DNA of 64,000 nt from Cephalopachus bancanus (GCA_027257055.1 JAPVLO010000115.1:2790001-2854000); one strand, 5' to 3'; shown: positions 24,216 through 36,230, counted from the stretch's first letter. Notes: generated by a model from the sequence alone, not told the origin. Numbers and translations are program-made.

Positions 24216-24271
24216 GTTCTATTTAAAAGACACAGATGATGAGACTCGATTAAAAATACAAGACCAAAGTA

Positions 24272-24847
24272 TGTGAGGGGGGACTCAAAAAAGCCTGGAA
24301 TTATTCTTTGGAGGGTAGACCTTTTGTGGTCCAGGCTTCCCCCACTAGGTATGTGTTCTAGGCACCCATTGATATCAATGTGTCAGCTAGCATTGCTGTG
24401 AGAGGCTGTGTTCAGCTTCAGTGAATTTTTTTTTGGAGATTCTTTCATCATTTTTGCCCATTTCATGATGAGTGATTTATGAGTGCACCCATCCACACCA
24501 CGCTGAATGTTCTGCAGTTTTTGACCCAAAAGGGCATGACCCCTGTGCCCCACCCTACCTATTCACCTTATCTCTTCCTGAGCGACTTTTTTTTCCTCCC
24601 AGATGAAAAATGTTCTCAAAGGGAAATGTTTTGCTCACATGGAAGAGGTGAACCAAAAAAATGGCAGAAGCACTAAAAGGCATCAAAATTGACACATTCA
24701 AAAACGGTTTTGAGCAGGGGAAAAAGTGTCCCAATAGGTGTATTGTATCAAACAGAGAGTACATTGAAGGTGACTGATGTTTAAACATAAGAATAAATAT
24801 ACAAGTTTTAATATATAAATTCTGGGGGCTTGGGGGTCTTCCTCATA
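24272..24847 (+). pseudogene. Mariner transposon, internally deleted copy
   Basis: The left end GGGGGGACTCAAAAAAGCCT matches, reversed, the right end of the copy at 32919. A degenerate right end lies near 24823-24847, giving about 575 bp against about 1.3 kb for an intact mariner. The interior keeps the C-terminal transposase region: ALNVLQFL-like, PHPTYSP and a terminal DRC/FEGD-like zone, with several stops and frameshifts (open only at 24479-24676). The catalytic aspartate-containing HDNA box reads differently. It is a dead copy; a TA precedes the left end. Confidence 0.78.
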
Positions 24848-24849
24848 CA

Positions 24850-25370
24850 TTATTTACAAGAAATGTAGCTAAAATATAGAGATACAAAAAGATTGGAAAT
24901 AAAAGATTGAAAAATATAATATGGAAACCACTAAATATAATTGGTTTTGCTATAATAATATCCAAAGACAAAGGACTTTAAGGTAGAGTGTATTACCAGA
25001 GATAAATAGTGACATTAAAAAAATAAACTGTTCAATTCAGAGGATGACATAACTGTTTTAAAACCGTATGGATATAATAAAAGGGCCTTAAAATTAATAC
25101 ATTAATCAAGTTTTCAACACTGAGAGAAATACAAATGTGCAATCATAATATAAAATTGTTACACAACTATTTCAATAAGACAGAGCAAATAAACAAAAAT
25201 TTAGTAGATATATTAAAATATAAAAAACATGATCAGCAAACTGACAGAATGGACATATTTTCTACATTGAATATCCGAACTAAAAGATACACTTTTTCAA
25301 GTGCATATGGAATATTTACAAATATTGACCAAGTGGTAGTTACATGGGGCTTTCCTTTTTGACAAATCGT
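24850..25370 (+). repeat. L1/HAL1-type LINE, ORF2 endonuclease-region fragment
   Basis: Old L1 ORF2-5' pattern: 'GGTTTTGCTATAATAATATC', 'AAAGGACTTTAAGGTAGAGT', 'ACTTTTTCAAGTGCATATGG'. Multiple stops. Confidence 0.6.
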
Positions 25371-25374
25371 TGAA

Positions 25375-26935
25375 CTGTACATCTTTATTTTATGTACATG
25401 TCTGCTTGTGTACAATTTTGCACAGAGTCTGGAGGTTCTCTGTCTAGGACTATTCAGCCCCTCCATTTTGTTCAGTTTTTAAGACTGCCCCTGTTCCAAA
25501 TGACGGCTGACATTTCCAGCCACTGAAACACACTGTAAACACAGGAAGGAGAAGAAAGGAAGAGGAATTCACAACTTCTATTTAAAAACAGTCGCTAGAA
25601 CTTGCAAGTACTGTTTCTGCTTACATCTCATTGGCCAAGCCTCAGCTACTTTCACACCCAGCTCCACTGAAAGCTGGGAATGGCGTCTTTATTTTTGTTG
25701 GCCATGTATCTGGCAAAAAAGGGGGGCTCTATTGCTGCAAAGGGGAGATAAAAGTGTTATCCAGATACCAAAATAAAAAGAGTGATTTAATAAAATTTAA
25801 TAGAAATTCTTCCCCCAGCCTCAGCCTATCATCAGTAAATAAAAAGACAGACTTTTCTCCCCACGACTCCTCTTTGCTTTTATTTCTTTGGTGTCATATG
25901 AGGTGGGATAGGATGGGTCAGGGAGGACCAGGCAAGCGAACAATTATTAAGTCAAGTGAGCCTTGCATCCATATCCTAAACATGTTATGTTTAATGAATA
26001 GGCTGCAGAGGTCTTGCTCCTCAAGTTAAAATGAGTGGATTGCATGGAAACCAAGGTCATTAATAAATACAGCCTCTATTTCATGTGGGATGTCCAAGTC
26101 TAAATCAAACACAACTGTTGAAAGGCCAGATGTTATTCCCATTGCTATACTTCAGTGTTTTCCTGGAAGTGATCTCACCCTGATGGTAATGCCGTTGTCC
26201 AACTGTGCACGCTATTTATATCAGAACCTTGGCTTTTAGGTTTAAAACACACCAAACTGCAAATAGCTATTGCTTTGAATGCTGAGCCTGTCATGGAGAA
26301 TTCAAGCAGAATCCTTGAGCTGTGACGTGTTAACTGTGATGACCGTCAGGACCGGAAGAACGTACACAACTTGGAAACATGTAGGTGTGTTGTTATGGAG
26401 TTCTAACGCAAGGTTCTGAGAAACACCTTCACATCAACCAGTATGGGGAGCCAAACACTTCACTCTCCTTTTCTGTGAAGAAGAAAATTCACTGCAGTTA
26501 ACGATTCCCTACGGATAGAAATGTGTTCATCCCAAAGCCCAAAGGGATATTTGGTCAGAGCCATAAACAAAGCACCAATACTTTTTTAAAAAGAAGAAAA
26601 AAGACTCAGGAAAAAAAGTGATGATGGCTTTTATCTGGTGTAATATCTTGTTTTTGCTTTTATCTTTTAAGATCTGAGGGCAAAGAGAGTCCTCACAAGA
26701 AAATAAACTGTTTTTGAAGAATATCATAGTTTTTTTAATGAATAATTATACCATTTTGGTTTATGCATTCACCTCACAAAATAATGTCTATGAAGAGGTG
26801 AACACAGTCGAGTTATTCACACCTTTACAGCTAAATACACTTTTAACAATTCATTCAGATTGTAAATGTGAAATCGTCTATTTAGCTGGCTCCTATGAAT
26901 GTTGATGTGAAGGAAATGAATACCTAAGACTGAGA
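25375..26935. other. Intergenic, no recognised gene or repeat
   Basis: Largest repeat-free block in the upstream half. No gene recognised. Worth testing for sequence conservation as a candidate regulatory region. Confidence 0.4.
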
Positions 26936-26939
26936 AAAA

Positions 26940-27130
26940 CAATAGCTGACATTTCTGGGGTGCTTGTGCTAAGTGGCATGTGCTTTAGCTCACTGAACAG
27001 AAGGAGTTTCTGGGACTGTCCCCAGTTTCAGCAGAGAAATGAGAGGAGCACAGAGGGCACATAACCTGCCAAATCCATGCGGCTTTTGAGAAGTGGAGCT
27101 GGGACAGGGTCTGCTGGCTCCAGGGCCCAT
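26940..27130 (-). repeat. MIR SINE (antisense)
   Basis: Reverse MIR: 'TTTCAGCAGAGAAATGAGAG', 'GAGCACAGAGGGCACATAAC', 'GGTCTGCTGGCTCCAGGGC'. Confidence 0.65.
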
Positions 27131-27154
27131 CCTTGCAGCACTGAATGGCACCGC

Positions 27155-27230
27155 CCAGGCTTAAATAAGACAAAATGTGTTGAGAGAGCTTAGCCCAGTG
27201 CTTGGCACATACGGAGCTGCCAGTAAAGGC
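27155..27230 (+). repeat. MIR 3' fragment
   Basis: MIR-like tail 'GAGCTTAGCCCAGTGCTTGG' followed by 'CACATACGGAG'. Confidence 0.5.
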
Positions 27231-27234
27231 AAAA

Positions 27235-27829
27235 TGAAGGACACTTACACAAAAACAGTCTAAAGCAAATGGCAATTCACATACCTTCCACATTAACGAA
27301 AGTTCAAGAGGACAGTTAGGGTAATGAGAACCATCTGGTTGAGGGTCCCCTTTCTTTTCTGCCTCTGCCTCAGTTATCTCCGGGTTCCACCCCTTCCTCA
27401 GTCACTGAGGGACGGGGTAACCTTGGACCAAGCCCATCTCCTCTCCCTCTCTGGACTGGACTTTCTTCTATAAAAGGAGAGGATTTGGCTAGAATGATTC
27501 CTAAGTTTTCCCTCTGCTCTGAACTTCTAGCACTTAGCTTGTCTCTAAGCTTTTGCCTGTGAAAATTAGTCCAGAAGCCCAGGGAGGCCGATACCTGCCT
27601 TCACTATGTAGAAAGAGATTAGCTGTCCTATTAAAAACAGAGCAATGCTCTATAAGCATCAGCATTTTCCACACAGGATGAAATCTGTTTCGACGGCAAC
27701 AGGCCATGGTGGCAAAACTGCAAGCTTCTAGTGTGGGCATGACTCAAAACCAGAGGGCCAGGGCAGACCTTTAGAATAGCTGATGGAATCGAATTATTCC
27801 AAAGACTTTCACAATCCTGCCCATTTCAG
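27235..27829. other. Intergenic, no recognised gene or repeat
   Basis: Unique-looking sequence before the CpG-richer block with CTCF-like motifs. Confidence 0.45.
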
Positions 27830-27909
27830 ACCCAGATGCGTCAGTCAGGATTGGAAACGCACGCGGCTGCTGTGGAGTGCGGGGCAGACGCTCTGAAGCC
27901 TGCTCAACG

Positions 27910-27941
27910 GCGCCCACTAGTGGAAGACCACAAGGCGGCAG
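27910..27941. promoter_or_regulatory. Candidate CTCF site pair
   Basis: GCGCCCACTAGTGG (27910-27923) fits 13 of 14 positions of the reverse-strand CTCF core GYGCCMYCTRSTGG. CCACAAGGCGGCAG (27928-27941) is a weaker forward-strand match. They sit in a small CpG-rich, repeat-free block (27830-28015). Binding is inferred from motif only. Confidence 0.45.
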
Positions 27942-28014
27942 TGCAGACGGGCTGGTGCAGGGACTGCAACAGCGCTGCACCGGGCTGTTTTTGAGTCCTC
28001 CCTAGCATCGCCCG

Positions 28015-28090
28015 GATGGAGAAGCTGAGAAAGAGGAAACTGCCTTGCCCAAGACCACTGGATAATTAGAGGCAGAGTAGACCTCTTGGC
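28015..28090 (-). repeat. MIR fragment (antisense)
   Basis: Has 'GAAACTGCCTTGCCCAAGAC' and 'CACTGGATAATTAGAGGCAG', the reversed MIR core. Confidence 0.6.
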
Positions 28091-28726
28091 AGCCATTTTG
28101 ATCCACGAAAAAAATTTCTGTACAATATGCTAATTGTTCTTCATTGTAACCCATCACTTAATATTTTTGTTGTTGCAAGGTGCTGGTCACCATATTAAAA
28201 GAAAGTGCAAATTTATTCTATCTTGAATCCAAGGAAATATGAAACGTCTGAATAAAGTTTTAGATCTTTTGATTCTGTTATAATTTTAAAACTGTGCAAA
28301 TGAATGCTTGGGACCCCCTCTCCCCTGACTAGTGTATTAAAATCAAGCAGTTTCTAGAGAGAAATAATATTGGAAATAATAATTATTTGACAGATAGTCT
28401 GAACTTTTCATGAATAACTGTGACGCATGTTGTAAATTCTCAGATATAAAATATCTGATGAAATTCATCAAATAGTTTCAAAATAAGTGTATGGGAGAAT
28501 GTCATTTATTTACTCAATAATCAACCAATGCTTTTTAAAAAAAAATTAAGCATGCTTGTGTTCAAGTAGTATTTGACCATTTTAGGGAAATGAAAACAAT
28601 GTATGACCTAGTTCTTATCCTCAGAGAGGTTGTATATTCTCACAAAAAAGTGAGGTCTATACAAAGGATACAACACAAGACTATAATTCTGAAACAATTT
28701 AAGTGCCTCAGAGCTTAAAAAAAGAA

Positions 28727-29045
28727 GCCGGGCTCGGTGGCTCAGCCTGTAATCCCGCGCCTTTGGGAGGCTGAGGTGAGTGAATTGCCTGAGCCCACGG
28801 GTTCGAGATCCGCCTGGGCAGCGAGACCTCATCTCTACAATAAATAAAAAAATCAGCCAGGCGTGGTAGCGCATGCCTGTAATTCCAGCTACTCGGAAGG
28901 CTGAGGCGGAAGGATCACCGGAGCCCAGCAGGTCGAGGCTGCGGGGGCCGGGAGCGGCCACTGCACTCCAGTATGGGCGACCGAGTGAGACTCCAACTCA
29001 AAAAAATAAAATAAAATAAAATAATAAAAAAATAAAAATAAAAAA
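28727..29045 (+). mobile_element. Young-type Alu, full length
   Basis: Starts GCCGGGCTCGGTGGCTCAGC and ends ACTCCAACTC with an A-rich AAAAT-repeat tail. A box TGGCTCAGCCTG and left-arm GGGTTCGAGATCCGC are lineage-specific; the T-arm-like stem is partly degraded here. Confidence 0.95.
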
Positions 29046-29049
29046 GGGC

Positions 29050-30775
29050 ACAGAGAAATCTAAAAACAACCAGAACTTCACTGAGCAAGTAGGACTTGAG
29101 CCATCTTAGATCCTTAAAAGGTGTGAAGGGCATTTGAGTAGAAGGAAAGGAAGAAAAGAGAGGGTTCAGGGTAGTCAAGTCTCACAAGGCTGATGCAGAC
29201 AGATGTTTCCCAGAAAGAAAGCATGTATTCAGAGCCATCCTACCTCTACTCATCTCATTTGTGACTAACCTCTCTAATCTCTCCCAAGTTCTAAGATGGC
29301 TTCTCTCTTGCCTCTTTACCTGGCCCAGCTGGTCAAGCCTGCTTGCTGGCCGTGTGCCTTAGCTACCTTGCTCCCTCCCTGTGCTTCATTCCTGGGCTGC
29401 CAGACACTGCCGGAGAGGGTCGCGGAGCCCGGCTTCCGGGGGCCCAGCTGCTTGGCAATTCTTTTGTCCATTTCCCATTTACTAGCTGCAGTGGCCAGTC
29501 CAAACCACATTTAATCTCAAGCTCATGGTCATTGCCTCACCCTCCTCACGTCTTCTCTCTACCTCCCCTCAGAAGACTGAAGCTATTCTACATGAACTCC
29601 CCAATATATCTCATCCCGTCTTTAATTGTTTGTTGATAGTCACGTATTCTCCACTTGTGCCACAGACACCCCTTTACCTACACACATTGCCTCCTCAGGT
29701 GAGGCTCTGTCGCTAGGTCCTCTGACTTCCATTTGCAGTCTCTCACAGAGTAGAGCATGGTCTTGATTTGGGACCTTTTGTGCTCTAGGCGAATGTGAAA
29801 CATGTCTCCATCGAACGTATTTAGACCTGGAGCTCCCGTGATCCCAAGAGAATAGGAATTAGAAGTAATCTTAGAAAGACCACCCCTGAGAGAAGAGAAT
29901 GGGCAAGATTTTGCAGTCATTACTTAACTTGTCTGAGCTTCAGTTCTGGCACAAGCAAGAAGCAGGAACAAAAGAGGCAGTAAACGCAGAGACAAAAAAG
30001 TGCTTTGTTCTCTTTAAAAGAAACACTGAGGGACGAAACTCCCTGAGTTGTTACATAGAGAAGTTACATGTAATCCTTCCACCTTTGGCAAGGCAAGGTT
30101 TTCAATTTTTTCCCATACATTTGGGGGAAGAAAGGAACACACTGGAACTTTTGATAATAAAAATTGGCCCAAAGTGCTTGATATTGATCAACAAAAGCAC
30201 TGAGCCATTTAATAAATGGCTTTTGTTTCAAAAGTCATGGAGGAGAAATCCCTCTTCAGCCAACATTGCTCTTAAGTGATTCGTTGGAACAACCTCTGCT
30301 ATTTGTTTTGGAAATGTGGGAGTCTCGGGTCAACCTGAATATATCCTCCCTGTGGGATTCTCTCTGCTTGTTCCAGCACAGCAACCACTCCTCACTCTTC
30401 TCCAATAACCTTTCTGTTTCTGTATGGTTTGGTGCTAGCAGCATAGGAGGACATGTGCAGAGTACTCACAAAATGCAAAACATGCTAATGAAAGAGGGAT
30501 GTTTCTTTCCCTTAAGTTCTTTTTATTGTCTCATTTCTCCTCTAACTCCTCATCACAAGATTTAAATTGAATAGACCATAAGGAAAAAATTTTCAATGAC
30601 ATTGTAATTAGGTATATAAAGCATCCACAAATTAAACCAACAAAATAAAATTTCTTGAAGTTCCATGAAGTTGCCTGCAGCTGCGGGCTCCCACAGCATG
30701 CTAAGCTCTGCTTCTGTTCCAGTCCAGCCCTTGCAGTCAAAGCACTTCATTTAATTCTTGCTCCTGAAACAAAGG
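29050..30775. other. Intergenic, no recognised gene
   Basis: Open frames near 29296-29716 and 29899-30565 have no recognisable domain. Part of 29270-29740 may be a diverged LINE2. Nothing supportable as a gene. Confidence 0.45.
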
Positions 30776-30784
30776 CACTAGGAT

Positions 30785-31240
30785 GGTTTGATGATTAATT
30801 TTATGTGTCACATTGACTAGTTCACGACATCCAGTTATTTGGTCAAACACGTCTAAATGTTGTTGCTAAAATATTTTTTAGATGAGATTAACATTTAAAT
30901 CGATAGGCTTTGTGTCAAGCAGATTACCCTTCGCAATGTGGGTGGGCATCATCCAATCAGTTGAAAGCTAGAAAGGAAAAACAGAAGGCCTCTGAGAAAG
31001 AGGGAATTCTGCCTCAAGACTGCCTTTGGACACCAAGATGTAGCATCAATCTTCCCTGAACCTCCAGCCTGCCATCTGCCTTGTGGATTTTGGACTTGCC
31101 AGCCCCCAAAATTACGAGTTGATTCCTTAGAATAACTTTATCTGCATATGTATGTGAGTGATGTGTGTGTATGAATATATATGTGTGTTTGTATGTGTAT
31201 TTGTTCTGTTTTTCTGGAGAACTCCAACTATTTTAGGGAG
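30785..31240 (+). repeat. Old ERVL/MaLR-like solo LTR
   Basis: Matches a widely dispersed mammalian LTR: starts TGATTAATTTTATGTGTCAC, has 'GTGGGTGGGCATCATCCAAT', and ends 'TTCTGTTTTTCTGGAGAACT'. Contains a TG/TA-rich stretch at 31143-31215. No internal genes. Confidence 0.6.
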
Positions 31241-31244
31241 GCAC

Positions 31245-32915
31245 TTTTTTGTTAATTTTAGGGAGAAAACAACATCTCCAACAGAAAGAAATTGTCTGAA
31301 TTTGGAATCACAAAAGATGCTTCCAGGCTAGGACTATTACATTTTCCCTGAAAACTTCTGTTTATCCTGTTTTCTGGCCAAAGTTCAATCTAGGCAGAGT
31401 GATCCACTCTGAAGGTCATATTCTCTCTCTCTCTCAGCCAATAAATCCAACCAAGTTTCTTTCCTTGATATCTCTTATTTAGCAATGACAAAAAGGATTG
31501 TTTTATATCTATATGTCTTCTCATAAAAATTTTCAAAATAAACTTTGAAAACATATAAAAACATGAATGCATCTAGTTCTTGCACAAATGTTTTTAAGCA
31601 TCCAATAATTACTTCCTTATCCTCATCCTCTCTTAGCATCCAACAGAAATATTCCTGGAACGATTCCAGATCTCCCTAGAGTCTAATGAAATTCAAAAAC
31701 TCCATCTTTATTGTTGGACACAGGCAATGGGAGGACTGAGCTTGGTTTCCAATGTCCTCTGAAATGCTTCACAGGCTCAGTCAACGATAGAACAACTAAT
31801 ACCCCCCCCACCTGTGTCACTCCTCCTGGGTTCACACTCATTCTCACCTCTGTGTTTAAGCCCTCCCAGGTTCTCAGTCTTTCCTGATTTGCTGCCTCCC
31901 TCCCCATCTTCACATTCTTGCTGTGCTGCCCACCGGTGTGGGATGGAGTTGTTAAACAGTGAAGTAATATTGCAACACACTGTGATAGTCATTCTTGCTG
32001 GAAGCTTCCTTCTTTTAGAGGTGTCAGTAGCTGGAGAAGCATTTTAATTCCTAAACCGGTTAGCATCATTTTTTTTCCATTTTAATATTTGAATTACCAT
32101 TCGATATAAGATGTTCAACTGGTCTAAGTCAATCAGTACAATGGTGCCAAGAATGTGTGTGTTGTAACCTCTGGCAACACTCTGACTATGTCTGTCTATG
32201 GTGTAATTTCAGGGTTCAAAGCTCAGTGGGCCAAACATATCTGTTTAGTGTGGTTTGGGGTAATCTAAGTCTTCATTTCCCTAGGTGGCCCTGGGATGTT
32301 TGCTTTCTGTTGGTCAAAGTATTAGCACATGATGAAACTGGGTGAGGAAATATGCCCCCACTGTGGTTCTGTAAGTATTTGATAGAATGAAGGTTGTCTA
32401 TTGACTGGGGCTTGGTACATTCTGGAATCTTAAAATAAAACAGTCAGTTCCTAGACTAAATTCTCAGGCAGGATTTTAAAACTAAGAGACTCATTGGAAA
32501 AGAATGGATTTAAGTAAAAATTAATTGTAGCATCTTCCTTGATTGCACATTTGTACCCAACGAAATATAGAAAGTCTTTATTGGGAAAAGTTCATTCTAA
32601 TCTAAATGTCACTGACCAGAGTAATATTATTTTATTTCAGTGCTTTTTGGGCAAAATGTATGCCAGAGACAAAGTCAATCAGTTCCCAAGAGTTCTTGAA
32701 AGTAAACTTATGTAAATATTAATAGCTCTAAGCTGTAAATGTAGACATTGTAATTTAACAAATTGTAAGAGGTAATCTCCCCCTTTCAACCCTCTGCCTT
32801 TAGCACACAGTAGATAGAAAAAGGAAGGACATTTGCATTCTACATATGTACATTCTGCCCACATACTTTCCAAGGTTAGTGGACCTGATGGCCAGATATA
32901 GGCACACAACTTCAT
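31245..32915. other. Intergenic, no recognised gene or repeat
   Basis: Unique-looking sequence with a short CT run near 31422. Nothing supportable. Confidence 0.45.
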
Positions 32916-32918
32916 GTA

Positions 32919-33427
32919 TAAAGGGGGACTCAAAAAAACCTGGAATGTATTTATTAAAAATTGTGTATTTATTTGTACTGTTTAAACTTCAGTCACCTTC
33001 AAAGTTCTCTCTATTTGATGCAAGGCACCTATCAAGACTCTTTTTCTGCTGCCCCAAACAGTTTTTTAACTCATCAATTGTGATGGCTTTCAATGCTTCT
33101 GCCATTTTTTGTTTCACCTCTTCCACATAGGCAAAACATTTTCCTTTGAGGACGTTTTTCATCTGGGGAAACAGCAAAAAAAAGTTATTCAGGGTGAGAT
33201 TGAGTGAATAGGGAGGGTGGAGCAGACCGTTTTTGGTCAAAAACTTCTGAACTCTCAGCACTGTATGGGCAGATGCATTGTAATGGTGGAAGAACCAGTC
33301 ACCTGTTTGCCACAACTCAAGATGTTTCTTCTGCAAATCGTGACAATAACTGAAAGTTTTGAGAAGATTGCACCATGATTTGTGGAAGACACCTGAGATG
33401 CACCTGAGTTGTGGCAAACAGGTGACT
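32919..33427 (-). pseudogene. Mariner transposase remnant (C-terminal half)
   Basis: The minus-strand frame from about 33420 down to 32989 stays open for more than 120 codons and ends in the mariner hallmark (NREN)FEGD plus stop. The 3' inverted end (reverse of GGGGGACTCAAAAAAACCTG) lies at 32921-32945. The PPYS box is recognisable. Both visible catalytic positions appear lost: the aspartate of the HDNA-type box reads Tyr (HHYNAS), and the last aspartate reads Asn (LNNFF). The 5' half is missing, replaced by an Alu. An uninterrupted 305-codon frame (33906-32989) runs through the Alu into the transposase; it is a chance fusion unless transcript evidence shows otherwise. Confidence 0.85.
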
Positions 33428-33668
33428 GTGTGATCATGATGATCATGGCTCATTGCATGCAGCCTTGACCTCCTGAGCTCAGGTGATCCTCCCACATTAG
33501 CATCCCAAGGCACACACCACCACTCCTGGCTTCTATTTTTTTTTTTTGTAGAGATGATGTTTTGCTGTGTTGCCCAGGCCAGTCTCAAACTCCTGGGCTC
33601 TAGCAATCCACCCACCTTGGGCTCCCAAAATGCTGGGATTACAGGCATAAACCACTGACCCTGGCTCA
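33428..33668 (-). mobile_element. Old AluJ-like element, 3'-truncated
   Basis: Antisense Alu from GATCATGGCTCATTGCATGC to GGATTACAGGCATAAACCAC. The poly(T)/right-arm end is missing at the mariner junction. Confidence 0.85.
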
Positions 33669-33669
33669 A

Positions 33670-34735
33670 GTTTGTTTTAATATTTAAAATATTGGTTATG
33701 GATATCAGCAAAAATAGTGGAGTAAGAACTTCTAAAAACTCCCTACCCAATAATTTAAAAAAAAAATTAGAAAAAATGGTCAGAATCAACTTTTTCAGAA
33801 CTCTGAAAATGAACCAATCCTGGGAGTGCTTATTCAAGAAAAATGATTGAATCTTGGTAAGAATAGTAAGCTTTCTGGCATTTTGACTCACTGTAGTCCC
33901 ATCCACCCACTTACCAGCCTACATTTGTCGTGAAACCAGTAACTGTAGTGAAAGAGTAGCAACTGGATGGAGCAAAATGGAACTCGAGCTCTTTCAAAGC
34001 TCATTTCCAAGAATTGTCATTATATGACTGAACTCTCAGTAATTCTGTCAAAGACCCCACTTGGAAGCTGTCTGTATTTGAGCTAACTTGATGCTTACCC
34101 CGTGCAAATTGCCTTTTCCCTGGGGTGATTGTTTAGAACAATTACAATCAACTGATAAACTTTGCAGCTGTCTGAGATACTGATTAAAAGTTGAGGTAAA
34201 CAATAGACTAGCCAAAAAGCTTAAAAGAAAAAGTTGAAAATAAGATGTCCATAGAGACTTTGGAAAACTTCTACATATTTCTGGCAGTCTAAAAAAGCAA
34301 AGTCATGTATAGGGTTACATGCATGCCTGGAGATGTAAAGATACTCAGGAAAGAACGGAGATGGCCCCAAACTCTTACCTTGGGCTGCTTTTGATGCTTT
34401 GCATAATCAGTGAGTGAAGACTTAGGCAGCCTGAGTTGTAAATTGGCTGGCTGAATGTTGAAGGCATGCCCTAGCACACACAGTAAATCTCTTGGCAAAG
34501 AAAGGGAGACTTAATTGGTTTCAGGTGTTTAGAGGACTCTCTGTCTAGTCATTAACTGACCAAACATAAACAGGTCTTAGTTGCCTCACATGACAAAGAC
34601 TAGAGACTTTAGAACTGATCCAGAAAGGTAACTAAACAAACAACCAGTATTACATAAAGTAGAAACAACAACAAGCTCTGGAGAGTTGGAAGGTGGGGGA
34701 GAGAATCTGATTTTCATAGTTGCAGCATTATATTA
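33670..34735. other. Intergenic, no recognised gene
   Basis: Possibly old LINE-derived in part. No recognisable gene. Confidence 0.4.
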
Positions 34736-34739
34736 CTTA

Positions 34740-35890
34740 AAATATTGAGTTTTCAGCAAAAATGTATGATACATACAGAGAAACAAGAAATTATGGCTCA
34801 TATACAAGGACAAAAGCAGCCAATAGACACTGTGCCTTTGGAAACCCAGATGTTTCACATACTAGACAAAAAAAATCTTTGAATCAGTTATTCTAAATAT
34901 GTTCAAAGAACTAAAGGAAACCATGTACTGAGAACTAAAGGAGAGTGTGAGTACCATGTCTCATCAAATAGAGACTATCAATAAATACATAGAAATTATC
35001 TATAAGGAAACCAAATAAAAATTCCAGAGTTGGAAAGCACAATAACTGAAATTATCTGAGAAACTCAGTGGTAGATTTGAGCAGGCAGAAGAGAGTATCG
35101 ACAAACTTGAAGATATGTCAATTGAGATTATCCAGTCTGAGAAGTGGAAAGAAAAAATACTGAAGAAAAATAGAGCCTCAGAGTCCTATGGGACACCCTG
35201 AAGCATCCCAATTAAGCATAATGGGGGTTCTAGAAGGGCAGGAGAGAAAGGGGCAGGAAGAATATTTAATGGTTGAAAGTTTTCCAAACTTGATTAAAAA
35301 AATTAATCTTCACACAACACCCAAAAAGTTCAAGAAAATAAAAGTAGGATAATCTAAACAACTCAAAGATGACACATTATAGTCAAATGGTTGAAAGACA
35401 AAGACGAAAATAGACTCTGAGAAAGAATTTATCACATACAAGAGAAATAATTCATCACATACAAGTTGATTTATCATCAGAAACCATAGAATCCAGAAGG
35501 CATTGAGATGACATAGTACTGAAAGTACTGAAAATAAAAATAAAAAAAATACTTTCAACCAAAGGTTCTGTATCCATCAAAATTACTTTTCAAAAATGAA
35601 AGATGAATTAAGACATTACAAAATAAATAAAAACTGAGATAATTACTTGTTAGTAGAACTTCCCTACCAAAAAAAAAAAAAAAAAAAGCTAAGAAACTCA
35701 GGCTGAAATAAAACAACACTAGACAGTAATTTGAATCTACATGAAGAAATAAAGAGCACAAGTAATGGTAATGGCATAGGTCAGTAAAACAATACTTATA
35801 AATTCATATGTTGATGGGCATACAACATAGAAAGATGAAGTTTTTATGACAAAGCACAAAAGAGGGAGAAGGAATGTAGCTAGACCAGGA
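34740..35890 (+). repeat. Old L1, 5' part with ORF1 remnant
   Basis: L1 ORF1 landmarks in order: 'AACTCAGTGGTAGATTTGAG', 'AAACTTGAAGATATGTCAAT', 'CAGAAACCATAGAATCCAGA', 'TTTCAAAAATGAAAGATGAA'. Many stops. Start of the nested L1 that ends near 41620. Confidence 0.75.
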
Positions 35891-35949
35891 CAAGGTTTTT
35901 ATTTTTTATTTTTTTATGAGAGGAACAAAATATTTTATTATTAATTTTT

Positions 35950-36230
35950 TGATAATGTGGTTTGTTTAATCTGTTTTTCTTTTTTTTACATTTGCAATAC
36001 TTTCTATTTATTTATTTATTTTAAAGATGTAGGGAATGATTCAGGATTAGATATACAAGTGGACATCGTACAGGTAAAGTTTGGGCCTCCCTGTGATTCC
36101 CACTTTGCCTGGTTTGAGATAAGCTATCCTTATTGATGTTATGCATCCCTTCCCCCCAATCCCAGCATTATCCCACAACTGCCAATCCCTTTCTCATAGT
36201 ATTATGGTAAATGTTCAGTGTCTGAACCTG
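35950..36230 (-). repeat. Lineage-type L1 3' tail (antisense), copy 1
   Basis: Begins with T-rich TTTATTTATTTATTTTAAAG then a GATGTAGGGAATGATTCAGG stretch, and shares 'CTGCCAATCCCTT' and 'AGTATTATGGTAAATGTTCA' with the copy at 62411. It interrupts the older L1. Confidence 0.7.
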
